Positions 24,109 through 35,956 of a DNA stretch of 64,000 nt are shown here, in pieces; position 1 is the stretch's first letter, and every line of letters starts with the position of its first letter. The stretch lies in contig NW_025062475.1 of the NCBI RefSeq assembly GCF_000002995.4, positions 4,812,528-4,876,527 of the forward strand, given 5' to 3'. The translations under genes were made by a program, and so were the position numbers. The DNA comes from Brugia malayi. Lineage: Eukaryota; Nematoda; Chromadorea; Rhabditida; Onchocercidae. Under the pieces are notes generated by a model. It worked only from the letters and a program-made list of their open reading frames with translations. It searched no databases and was not told where the DNA came from.

Positions 24109-24638
24109 CTCGTAATTTCAAACAAAATAATACTTTTCTTAAACATGTACTTGTTGACTTCATCAATTGCAATACTGTTAGAAAACTTTTGCCATTTTGT
24201 TTTCATTTTATTATCATTAACGATTTTAATTGTTTGGTAAAAATTTGTCAGAACTTCCAAAAAAAAAAAAAAAAAAAAATCAAAATTTTTTAAATTTAAT
24301 ATTTTTTAGTAATTTAAAAAGTTCAATTATTATTGCAAACCCTTTTTTAATTTAAAAAAAGTCAAGAGAAAATTTTGAAAGAATTTTATAATATTTAATA
24401 ATTTGCAAAAACTTTGTAATTAATAAAAATAATCTTTTCAAAAAGAGGGAAAATTTGTTAAAAATTTTTAAATGTATACTTTAATAATGTTAGCAATTTA
24501 AATGAATTTGAATAGTATATGTGAAACATTTATTTCATTACATCTCATAGTCTCTCCTTGCAAATTTTTTTTTTTTCGAATATAATTATTATTTAAATTT
24601 ATAAAAGAATTGAACAGTTCTTTTTTTAATTTAATTTC

Positions 24639-24640
24639 AG
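24639..24640 (+). promoter_or_regulatory. Probable 5' splice-leader or upstream-exon acceptor of the MOLO-1-like gene
   Basis: TTTAATTTAATTTCAG is a strong nematode acceptor 113 bases before the chosen ATG. The leader contains a 13-codon upstream frame. Confidence 0.45.
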
Positions 24641-24753
24641 ATAAATTAAAATTTATGAAATATGCGATTTATTGTTGCTATTATTTACTTGTATAACAGA
24701 AGAATGCGAATTCATCTAAAATCTTCCAAAGTTTCCTATTGTAAAATTTTACT

Positions 24754-27700
24754 ATGAAACTATACTCGTTAATAATAATTCAAATAATGGCTATATTATT
24801 GTATTGTAAAATGAGCCTAACACATTGGACAAGCTCAGGCTATCCAGATTTACGTGGTCCAACTGTATCAAAATGTGCTGTTAAAATTTCACCAGGTGAA
24901 CAATACTATATTTGTGATCCTGATCATGTCCTTAATGCTTCAGAAGGTAATTTTTTCATAATTCACTTAATTAAAAACTCATCGATTACAGGATAATATC
25001 ATAAATATTTTAAGCTAAACTTATTATTTTATCAAATTATTAAAGCGAAAAATTTCATTCAAAATTATAAAACATTTTAATTAAGTTAATATTAGACACA
25101 TACATAATTTATAACTATTTTTATTTTTTGATTACTTTTGTTAAAATAGTTTTTTAAAAGATTCAATTTGTTCTTTTTAGCACAATTATTAAACGAACAA
25201 CTTCATAATTTAACCATTGGTACACCATGTCACTGTCAACGACGATCACAATGTGCGACAGGTGATGATGTCAACAGTCCATTTCACGGATTTGTTGCAT
25301 CAATTGCATTGGTCAACAATTTACAAATGACCATTCACAGTCCATCCGAACAGTTCATCTTTTCAATGATATGATATTTTCAAATAATAATCTTATTTTA
25401 ACGCTGATTCTTAATCATCATTTTGTACTTTTTAAAACTTAAACTTTCAATTAACATTTTAACATTTATAATTGTTGTACTAATTAATTGGTCTTTCGAA
25501 TAGATTGAAAAAAAAAAAAAAAGAAAAAAATGAGCTGTTCAAAAATTACAATTATTTCTAAATATAATGTAATTTATTGCTAAATATTATATGTAAATCC
25601 ACAAATAATATCTTTCTTAAAAAAAAAAAAAAAATGCAAAAATAAAATTCAATATAGATTTTTTTTTTTTGATAGTCGTTTATTGTTATTTAACTGTAAT
25701 ATTGGATCAAACAAAATACATATGCATGAATAATTTTAATATTTATATTTTTTACTTGCTTTTTCATTTGTATAATTTAATAATTTTTTTTTTTCATAAT
25801 ATTATTTTTTATCTTGATAGTTTTAATCATTGTTCTTAATTGCATCTAACTAATTATCATATTTATTAAATTATCAAAAATAGCTGCTAGCATTTGACTG
25901 AAATAATCAAATTAGCATCTAATTTCAATCTATTCAAATAACGACGAAAAAGTAGGGAGGAATGTTTCATTAAAGAAAAAAAAAGAGTAAAACAATTAAT
26001 TAATTGAATTTTTAGGCAAATTTTTTTTGATACTTTTTTTTTTAAATTGATTGAAATGAGAATAATTTAGAAAAGACAATTTTATAAAATGGAATATATA
26101 ATAAATTTTGAGATATTAACGATTTAAATTTTATATCAAATGTTAAAATGGAATAAATTATTCAGGCAATTATTAGATCGAGCAGAAAGTTTTTGTCGTA
26201 CACTTGAAGGACGCTGGGCACTTGGTGATTGCGGTAATTCGGTCCTTGTATTTATATGGAAACATTATAAAAAGGTATACGTTAATAAGTTTACTTTCTT
26301 TACTTTTACTAACTTCAGCTTTTTCCTGTAAGTGTACACTTCCTCTCACGTTAACTACGTGAACTTTTGTAGGTTAATTATAGGAATATACGTGATTTGC
26401 ATGACAAAATTGATAATATTTTTTAAGATACGAAGTGTTAATTGATTGATTAACTGGTCGATTGGACTAGTTGATTGAATGATAAAGGAAGATAAAATTG
26501 ATGTAATAATTAGTATAAATGATATAAACAATTATGAAACTAATTGATTTAGAAATTAAAATTTTAAGATAATTATTTGGCCAGCTCGACTTGCTCAACG
26601 ATATGTTACGGCTAGAGAAAGGCGACGAATTTTAGACGATGTAAATAATTTAATACAAAATGATAAATGGTATGAAGCGCTTAAACGGGTCATCGGTAAC
26701 TTTATTTGTTAATTATTAATTAATTAATTCCGAAAATTTTAACATAAAAATAGTTCATTTACACATTATATGACTGTTAAAATTTATTAACGTGTCATTA
26801 TTTTTAAAAAAATAGAAAAAAAATTTATCGTTTTTATCAAAAAAGTAATGGCGATAAAATTGTCATAAAGTTACAGTTTCCAAACTCAATAATTAAGTCA
26901 GCTGATTGATTAATTGGTTAATTAATTAACTGACTTATCAGTTTCTAATAAATTGTTAATTACACATAATATCAATCATTCTGCAGTATTATTTTCATCA
27001 CTGAAATATTATCATTTTATCATTTATCGTTTTTATCATTTTTTTCTCACTGTTTTTTCTTTTTTTCAAAGTTTCCTTTTTCTTTCCAGCAGCATTACAC
27101 AATGAATTAAAAGGTGAACCAGAAGTTCGTATTGATACGGGTACATTATCATTGATTATTGCTGTTGGTGTTGCTGTTTTACTTACTATTATGATTACAT
27201 GTAAGTAATGCATTGATATATTTTTTTTTAATTAAATTTTAAATTTTGCAAATTTAAAATTTTCTTCTTCAGTGGAAAGTTTTATTTATTATTGCTATTT
27301 ATGATTAGTTTCAACAAATTGATTGAATTTTAACAAAAAAAAAAAAACTGAAGGAAGAAGAAAAAACAAACAGAAAAAAAAATTCTTATTTATCGAAAAG
27401 AATAGGATGAGATAGAAACAAACGAATAATATTGAAAAAATATTGATTAGTAAAGGAAATGAAACTTTCTATAAATTTTAAACCTAAACTAATTTATTAG
27501 TTTAGTTTAAATTAAACAAATATCAAAAATATTTTCTAATTAGGTTGTGTATGCGCATTCCGTTGCTGTGGCAATATGCGATCAGATCAATCGGATCGAT
27601 TTGGCAAATCATTGCAACAGATTGATAGCTTACGAGCTCAAATCATACGACATGGTACACAGTTAAGACGCTCTTTTTCACGATCACCAAAATTTGGCAG

Positions 27701-27764
27701 TTTTCGAGAATGTTCAATGAATAGCTCATTTATTAGCGATGCTGGAAATGCAACATTTGTTTGA
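24754..27764 (+). CDS. molo-1: MOLO-1-like single-pass membrane protein (levamisole-receptor modulator family)
   Basis: Six exons: 24754-24946, 25181-25352, 26166-26274, 26569-26695, 27090-27200, 27544-27764; 933 nt, 310 residues, all GT-AG with matching phase. It has a signal peptide (about 1-20), then the extracellular MOLO1/TPM-like domain: WTSSGYPDLRGPTVSKC, YYICDPDHVLNASEA, the Cys-rich CHCQRRSQC, GFVASIALV and WALGDCGNSVLVFIW. One transmembrane helix at 219-238 follows. The cytoplasmic tail begins with a cysteine cluster (CCVCAFRCCG) and continues basic/Ser-rich (RRSFSRSP). In C. elegans the founding member is an auxiliary subunit that potentiates levamisole-sensitive acetylcholine receptors at muscle. 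The family has several paralogues, so one-to-one orthology is not shown. The exon 2 donor (GAACA|GTTCAT) was chosen by phase and is the least certain junction. Confidence 0.87.
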
Positions 27765-28060
27765 TTCAAAAAAATTTGTATAATTTCATAAATTGATTAT
27801 TGTAAAATTAAGTATTTGAAATTGATCTCATCTATTTGTAAATGCGAAATATTTCTGTGCAAAAAAAGCATTTAAATCTTTCAAAGATATAAAAATATGT
27901 TGAAATATTAATTTTTTTTTTTTTTTTTAAATTGCAATGATTTAAAATTCTTAGCATATAAATGTAATGTGAATGTATTATGTTACTATTATCTTTTTTT
28001 TGCCATTGAGTACTTCTAGAAATAGCTAAATTTAATTTACTCTGCAAATATAATTTCAAA

Positions 28061-28083
28061 ATAAAATTTCAAACTAAATAAAA
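28061..28083 (+). terminator. Candidate polyadenylation signals of the MOLO-1-like gene
   Basis: Two AATAAA hexamers (28061 and 28078) lie about 300 bases after the stop codon, in the expected orientation. No experimental end is available. Confidence 0.4.
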
Positions 28084-28132
28084 TTTTGCTCAATGCAAAC
28101 AACAATAACTCGTTGCCCTGCTTTGCCTTACC

Positions 28133-28134
<2 letters not shown>

Positions 28135-28183
<49 letters not shown>
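28135..28183. repeat. 49-base poly(A) run
   Basis: Uninterrupted A run preceded by a less AT-rich sequence (CTCGTTGCCCTGCTTTGCC). It could be a retroposed tail or simply a long homopolymer; no target-site duplication was established. Confidence 0.9.
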
Positions 28184-28185
<2 letters not shown>

Positions 28186-31100
28186 AAAAAATTAACATAT
28201 TTTGAAAAGACAAAAAATGAATAATTTCTATTTAAATTCTAAAATCAATTGCATTTCTTATCATTCTTTGAGTATAAATTAACATCAAAATTGCTTAATA
28301 ATTTCTCTCATTCCTTGGAGAGAAATTTTTTTTTTGTTCTACCAGTCATTATTTATTTATTATAATTTGAATTTAAATTTTACGACTGGCTTATTTTTAC
28401 CATTTATTATTTGAAACTCATTTATATATCCCAAAAAATCTTTCCATTATTTTAACAAAATTTTTGAAAGACTTTTACGAAATTTTTAAAAACAAAAACG
28501 TTTGCAAAATTGTCAACAGAAATGATTTGAAAAGTTTTTCGGATCGAAAAAAATTTCTGAAGATATATTGGAAAAAATTAACATTTCAAAATGATCAGTA
28601 TGCATTTAACTCTAATAATTTGCTTTTTTTTTGTAGGCTTAACTAAATGCAATAAGATAAATTAGCTTTCAAAGAAAAAAAAAAATCATGCTTGTTAGGC
28701 TTTTAAAAATAAAAATTAGCTATGCCATTATTTTCAGTTTTCTTTCTTTTGCATGCAAATAAAATTTAATTTGAATATGTTTTCCAAATAAATGTGAAAA
28801 AAGAATGAAAAAAAAAAAAAAAAAATACGACGAGAAAATTTCACAGAACAAATTTTTTTATTTTCAAAATAAAAGAAATTCTTTCCAACGATTTTTGTTG
28901 ATTTAAAAAAAAAAAGTTCTTTCAGGAGGAAATGTATTGGAATTTTACAATTAAACTATTTATGAAGAATACAAATTCTTTTTTTTATTTATTTGTTTGT
29001 TTTTTTCTTTCATTTTAATCAAAAAGCAAAAAGGATGAAGAAAGGAAAAACAAAGAGAAGGAGAGAGAGAAGGGGAGTGTGATAAGAAAGGAGGTAGACA
29101 GAAAATAAAAAAATAGAGATGAAAAGAAGGAAGTAAAATGAAAAAGTTTAAGAATGCTTATAATCTTTAAAATTCGGAAGATTTATCTTCCTTTCTTTCT
29201 TACTTAGTGTAATTAACTTAACAACACATCTGTTCCGGTGATTGAAGTGGCTCATTTTATCATTTTATCAATCCCATTTGTCTTATCATATCATGTCTTA
29301 TCTAATCTTATTTACTTCTTACAATCTGTTAAAACAATCTCATATAGATATTTCTAAATTGTATGTAACAAATAAATATGTAAGCGAATATATTGTATGT
29401 GAAATTTGTGACATTTTGGATATTATTAGAGAGTAAAAATCAATAATTTCATTTTGTTTAATTAAATGAGTAGTTTAATTACTCATTTAGCAAATAGTTA
29501 TTAGGAAATAGTTACAAAAAACGTATTACATATGAAATTTATGATTCCATATATCATTTTTTTTCTTTTTTTCAATCATCTAAAAATAAAACTCAACAAT
29601 TTCATTTGTATAATTTATTAAAAATATATTTAGCATGAAATTTATAGATACCAAATCAGTATTACTTTAAAAATAATCGATACAAATATTACTAAAAATT
29701 TAATAATACTAAAAATTCTTTCGTTTTTATACAATTATATATTATAAAATTTGATATTTAAAGAAAAAATATATTAAACAGTAATGAGTAATAATATAAA
29801 TAATTGCTATGTTTGTAAAAAAAATCGTTGAAAATTTTATTTCCTTTTTTTGTCTAGTCTTTTTTTTTTTTTTTTGCAAATCATTTTTTAATTTTAAATT
29901 AATAAATTTTAAATGTTTTATCCAACTTTACGAAAATGTTAATTGATCTTGCATATTTGAGTAAAAAATAAATCAGTGATGGAAATTGGATGGTATATTT
30001 AAAACAAGTTTCTCTGATGTGTGTGTGTATCTGCTAGATGACAAAGTAGTTGGTGACAATTTTACTGAATGTGTTTATATTTCTTATATCAAGCTATAGA
30101 TAACCATAACAGCGTTCTTTTCTCTTTTCTTTTTTTTTTTGAAATATTCGATGAATTTAAAAAAGAGGATTTCATTATAAATCATTTTATGTTTGGATTC
30201 TCAATTTCTTCATTTTTTTTTTCTTAAATTAAATCACAATAGTAAAATCAAAATGTCAAAAATATCAAAGAATCAAACACTTTGCAAAATTGATTGATTT
30301 CTGAACTTTTTTTTCAAATTTTAAAATGAACCGCTATAAATTAACACTGCAAAAAACATTTTTTTAGATTTTAAAATTCAAAAAATATTTAATTATTTTA
30401 TTATTCTGCAGTTTTTTTTTTCAATTAAAAATCAAAAAATTGTTTTTTGTGAAAATGAAACATTGTTTATTGTGTACGATATATGTACCAACAAAATATT
30501 ATTAATATTCTATGCCAAATTAATGAAGCGCTAAAATTCCTTTATATGAAAATTATGAATCAGTTTAAGAACGAAGCAAATTATGTTGAAAAAATTCGTA
30601 ACTAATTCTGTACTGCATAAAAAATCGAAATTGAGACATTTCTCCTTCTTTTTTTTCTAAAACTAAAAAAACTTTTAACTCTCATTTTTTACTACGAAAT
30701 AATACAAAGGTTCAAATCTAAAAACTATGCAATTATTTATTAAAAATTCTTAATTTTTGGGAACAAAAAAACAAAATTTAGAAAATGTACTTCATGCAAT
30801 AAATATGGAAAATTTTTGTGATCGATAAACCATTAATTTCATTTGATAAATTTTAGTATGTGTGGTAAAATTAGATGATTTCGAATTTCTTGCTAATTTA
30901 GGATAATATTTTATGATCAGCGAATATTTCCAGTCGCTTAGATTGGATGTGCATTATGCACTATCAGTAAGTGATGTTTGATCGATTAGTTAGAGTAACT
31001 AATTTTACATAATCGAAAATTATAATATCTGTTCTATGACCTTTCAACTAATTGAATATATTTAATTTTATATGGAAAAGTAAAATACAAAAAAGGAAAA

Positions 31101-31435
31101 ACCATGACGTAAATTTCAAAATATTTGTAATTTTAGGAAGAAATGCGTATATAATGAAATTGAATTATACTATTAATTTAATCATAAAATGAATGAGGTA
31201 CAATTTCACGCATATTCCACGCGATTTGATTGCGGTTCACGTCAACCTTAACATACTCGTAAAATTTTTAAGTTTCATTGATTTTGAATATATTCCAAAA
31301 TTTTCTTGAAATATAACATTGTTAAATTCTTCGCAAAATCGGAAGACACTAATTATATCATTCGCAATTCATGAATAAGATGAAAATTTTAAGTCCGTTA
31401 GTTTGATTAATCTGATGTTTTACGATAAATCTATC

Positions 31436-31568
31436 GATAACATTTATATTTATGTAACCTTTTCTTCAACGGCATTTACTTTTATGTGAAATTTTCTTTG
31501 ATAGCACATACTTTTATATGAAATTTTGAAAATTCGATAGCACTTACTTTCACGGAACTCGTGGAACT
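31436..31568. repeat. Degenerate tandem repeat, about 33-39-bp unit
   Basis: Three to four diverged copies of GATAGCACATACTTTTATATG followed by AAATTTT-like sequence (GGCATTTACTTTTATGTG, ATAGCACATACTTTTATATG, ATAGCACTTACTTTCACGG). Confidence 0.6.
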
Positions 31569-32285
31569 TTTTCCTAGGTTATATGTTGAGAAAATAACAA
31601 TATTTACGTTCATGTTTTGTCAAATAAAAGGAAAAAAACTTCGCTAAGAATTTCAGACTTTGAGATTATGTAAGTTAATGTAAAAGATACTCTCGAATGT
31701 TGAATAACATTATATATCTACTTATTGCTATCATTTCTTGAAGTTCACATCGTATTAGTCGAAAAAAAGGGTACGTTTTTACATATGATTCCTTAATATT
31801 ACAACTGAAATAATTGAAATAGCATTAAGCTTATATTAAATCAAAAACATATTGCTAACAAATCAAAAAAAAAAAAAAAACAAGAATGAAAAAAAAAGAA
31901 AAAGCACATTCAGTAGTATGAAAAATATATAACATTTCGTTTTTAACTTTATGATTCATATAATTAATAAATCTTAGCCTAAAAATACATATTTAATAGT
32001 ATATAAATGAAATAATTTTTCCATTTTATTTTATTTTATAATTAGTTCCATTCAATCCACTTAATTTTTTGATGAGAACAAATCAACATACTTTTAAATT
32101 CTTTTAATAGCAGTATACAATTTCATTTTAATAAAAATTTAATAAAAACTTTAATAAAAAATTTTAAAAGTATTAAAGGTTATATAATTTATCAATACGT
32201 TTGTAAAGTTAACTTTAATAAAAATTTAAGAGATATTAAAGGGAAAGAAATTTATTCAAAAATTACAATATAACAATTTAAACAT

Positions 32286-34956
32286 TCATTTGTTTGCTTT
32301 CTTTCTATACATTACTTTCAAATTACTTTCATTAAAGTAAGGATTATCATACGTTGTATGTATTGGCAAAAGCCATAAAAATGGATTATAGCCAAAAATA
32401 GAGCAAAAATTATGCCAAGCAGAGCCCAAATCATAGGAGATATTATCAATTTGATGGTGATAATGATGATAATGATCACTATTTGCATCACAATATTGAA
32501 ATCCTACACTTTCCAGTGTTGTTTCATTACGTAATAATGAATATATTAATTGACCCAAAAATATACTAAGCGAAATACCACATATCTAATAAATTTCTTT
32601 CCAACATTTTAATTGGGAATTTAATAATAAATTCAATTATATAAGATAAATTTCATTATTTAAAGCAAAATAATATTTAAATTGAAGAATGCATCTGATA
32701 CGTGTAAAATAATAACAATAAAAAAAATGTTTTTTTTTTTTTAAAGTATAGAAGAAATATCAATTAAAAAAAATTAAAAAAGCAATTTCAAAAAACAAAA
32801 AAAGAAAGAAATTTAATAATTACCAAAGCATTGAGTATACCAGAAGCAACTAAACATGTTGCAAAAAGTCCATCGATAGATGGCGGAATTTGCCGTACAT
32901 ATCCTGGCATTAATGCATTTAACATTTCTGAATTCCATTATTATATTAAAATAAAAAAAAAAAAGAACTTTATTAAACTTTTTAATTGTTAATAAAAAAT
33001 ATTACTACATAGTAAGTTTAAAAATTTTTTTTTGTTCAAATTAACATTTTTTAAAAATTAAAAAATTATAATAAAATTACTAAATTATTATAAATTTTTT
33101 TTTTACTAAAAAATTTTTCACATTTTCTAAAATTATATTTGGATAATAAAATGAGAAAAGAGAAGATAACATTTATATCTTAAATTTTTCTTTCCTTAAA
33201 AAATGTAAAAAGTTAATTAAACTTAATGAAATTTTTTTTCTTTAAAGCATAGACATAATAAAAAAAATCTTCGCAATAATAATATAATTAGTTATCAATA
33301 AAATCAGAATTATTGTTTTTCTTTCTTTTCTTTTCTCATTAAATTTACCTGTAAAACTCCAAATAACAGTTGTTGTTCGTTGAGATAATGCTGGCATAGT
33401 GATGCAAATAGCATAAACACAAAGTATTACTGACCAAAAAAGGAAGAGTAGAAAGAATTTATGATTATGCATATGAATACAATGACCAATTATTGGACAG
33501 TGATGATCCATACGAATTATACAACGATTACATCTGTGTTTAATATTAAAATTTTGTAAACTAAAAAAACTATTTGAATAATTTATTAACATATAGATAG
33601 ATAGTAGTAAATTAATGTTACCTTAAATATGATGTATAGTAATTCTAATTCAATTAATTATATCGAGTAAATTATGAAGATATTAATTCAATAAGTGAGA
33701 AAAAATCATTGCTAAAATTTTAATCTATGTTATTATTAAAATATTTTTATTATCTAATCCGAAAGTTAAATAACATTGTTATCAGACATTATAAAAATGA
33801 CATTATGAAATCCTCCCTTATCACTAATATCATAGAGGTATAGAACAAATATTGACAATATTCATTGGGAAAGAAAATTTTTGAAAATCAAATTGGAATT
33901 TCATCAGTACTAATCATGCCAATGATAATAAGGTCAAAATGATAATTCGCTCTGAAGTAATTTGTAGTAATGCTTTGTATGAAATGATTTTATATCATTC
34001 CGATAATAATTGAATGATTGTAAATTTCATGCTCAACATAACATAATAGTAATTTACCTCACTAGCTTCAAAAAAAAAAAAAAAAAAACGAAAATTTATC
34101 CTGAAAATGAGCTTTTACCTGCGACAGTGATGTGTCCTATTTGGTTTGATCACTTTACAATATAAGCAAAATGGTGGACATTTAATATCTCCACCTTCTG
34201 TTGACATCGTAACATAACGTACTGGTAATTGTTTTTCAGTAGCCTCAAGAATAAAAAAGAGAAAATCAAGAATTTTCAACAAAATTCTAAAATTTATGCT
34301 ATTTTCTTTATTATAATAAATCGTTTCGAAAGAACTTTATCGTCAAATGATAGTAATATGAAAAAAGAAATGAGCGCTTTTGTTCGAAAAATCGAAGACT
34401 TACCTTAACAACAATTGTTTGAAACAGGTGAATGATTAACTAGCAATGATATTACGATGAAACATTTAAATGTGGAAATTTCAAACGTTAAGACAAATGA
34501 ACATATGAATTTGATTACTAATCTATTCGTAAAAATACATATACTTCTTTTTTTTTGATTGTAAATTAATATTCACTAGCTAGTTAACTACTCTAAAATC
34601 AAACTTTTACCTACAACACAGTGATGTATGTTATTGAAGCATTCAAATAACAGAATTTTAAAAACAAAAAATATATTACTTTCAAATATACATACCCATC
34701 TTGCAATTTCTTTCACAAAATTACGTTTCTTAAAGATATCATCCGGTGGTACAAAATGTTTCGGAATTTCTGCCGGTGTTATAAGTGTTGTTGAAAACAG
34801 CGAACAGATAGCTAGCATCCAAATTATTTGGAAAAATATTAATTCAATAATAAGTGCAACTGTATCATAAGGGAAAATATGAGCACAAAATGATGCCGAA
34901 AATAGAATATACCATAAAAGAAATGATAAAATCCATAAAAGAAGTTGACAACGCAT
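32286..34956 (-). CDS. DHHC-type palmitoyltransferase, divergent
   Basis: Integral-membrane protein S-acyltransferase. Five exons (minus): 34696-34956, 34119-34243, 33349-33533, 32824-32927, 32286-32585; 975 nt, 324 residues. Two hydrophobic segments in exon 1 (TM1-2) are followed by the cysteine-rich domain at about 113-160: [31 protein letters not shown] with DHHC at 138-141, then KFFLLFLFW (TM3). TM4 spans exons 4-5, followed by the TTxE motif TTLE at 247-250. Topology and size match four-TM ZDHHC enzymes of the ZDHHC2/15/20 type. After the catalytic cysteine, the usual PWxxNCVGxxN is replaced by [11 protein letters not shown], losing Trp and the NC-G pattern. The chosen ATG places TM1 almost at the N terminus; an upstream first exon is possible because the frame stays open 5' of it. 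An optional 36-nt exon at 34404-34439 would keep frame. Substrates are unknown. Confidence 0.88.
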
Positions 34957-35910
34957 TGATGGATGAATAATTTCAGTGTTCAACCAGAAACTTTTTTTAT
35001 TAATATTAAAAATAAATTTATACTAACACAAATTTCCATACATTGTTGATATTTTTTAACTTAAATATTGATTTATACTTTCCAGTTTTTCATTTTTGCA
35101 TTTCATTGATGAATTCTTCTAAAATCAGGACCAATGTTAGCGTAAAAATTGTGGGACTTTTAATTACGCTCAGCAATGCGAAACAAGGGCTTGATTAAAT
35201 GAATATAATGGGTTCCTATTTGACCATTGTCATATTCAGTAACTTCGACCAGATAGTATCATCAACTAATACCATACTTCTTAATAACTTCTTCACTTGG
35301 TTGTTAGAATGATGGTATAAAATAAAAGAACGAAACTTTCTCTGCTAATATCACAAAAATCTGATGTTCAACTTATCAAATTGCTGCATCTTTGCTAATT
35401 GAGATATGAATGTAGCTAACATCTGCACAACTGCGCAGCTCAAGATGAAACACAATTTTAATTTCATAAATGTAGTTTATACGTTGTAAAATCAATATTT
35501 CACTTTCCACCATCAATTAATTTCAATGTACTGAAGGAATGTTTTATGAAACTTTTTTCTGTAAGTCAATTAGAAGATGATACCAATTATAAATTTCGAA
35601 CTTTCATTCATGATTATTTCAGCTGTAAAATTATACAACAGTTGAAAACTACAATATTAAATATGAAAACATGAAACATTTGAAATCAAAATATTTTTTA
35701 AAACAAGAAATAAAACAAAGAGAATGACCATTCAAAACCGTATCACCACAGTCTACTCCATTTAAATACATTTGTTGGAAAACATATTTATAATATAAAT
35801 ATAAATAAATATATGTATATATTCATTTATTTATTTATATTTATATATAAAGTGGTAAAAAATAGCAAGAAAGGCAAAATACTATAAATGATGAATTAAA
35901 GACCAGCCCG

Positions 35911-35956
<46 letters not shown>

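Larger units (their letters stand above)
19521..24638. other. Long intergenic region between divergent genes
   Basis: About 5 kb of AT-rich DNA between the Kunitz gene (minus) and the MOLO-1-like gene (plus), so both promoters must lie here. A purine-rich, GC-richer patch is at 20008-20060 (GGAGAGACGGGGGATCAACG). It also holds GA repeats (22565-22604), CATA repeats (24052-24108) and many T or A runs. No coding exon is supported. Confidence 0.5.
27765..32285. other. Intergenic between MOLO-1-like gene and DHHC gene (tail to tail)
   Basis: AT-rich DNA of about 4.5 kb holding the 3' ends of two converging genes. It contains the poly(A) run, a purine-rich patch at 29010-29150, a small hairpin at 29464-29488 (AAATGAGTA / TACTCATTT) and degenerate repeats at 31436-31568. 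An orphan exon-like segment lies at 30934-30966. No complete gene is supported. Confidence 0.5.

Noticed and set aside
29464..29488. Small hairpin AAATGAGTA / TACTCATTT
   Set aside because: Nine-base AT-rich arms are expected by chance in DNA of this composition; no T tract or gene end is associated.
30700..30730. GGTTCAAATC, resembling a tRNA B box
   Set aside because: No matching A box or cloverleaf arms could be found around it.
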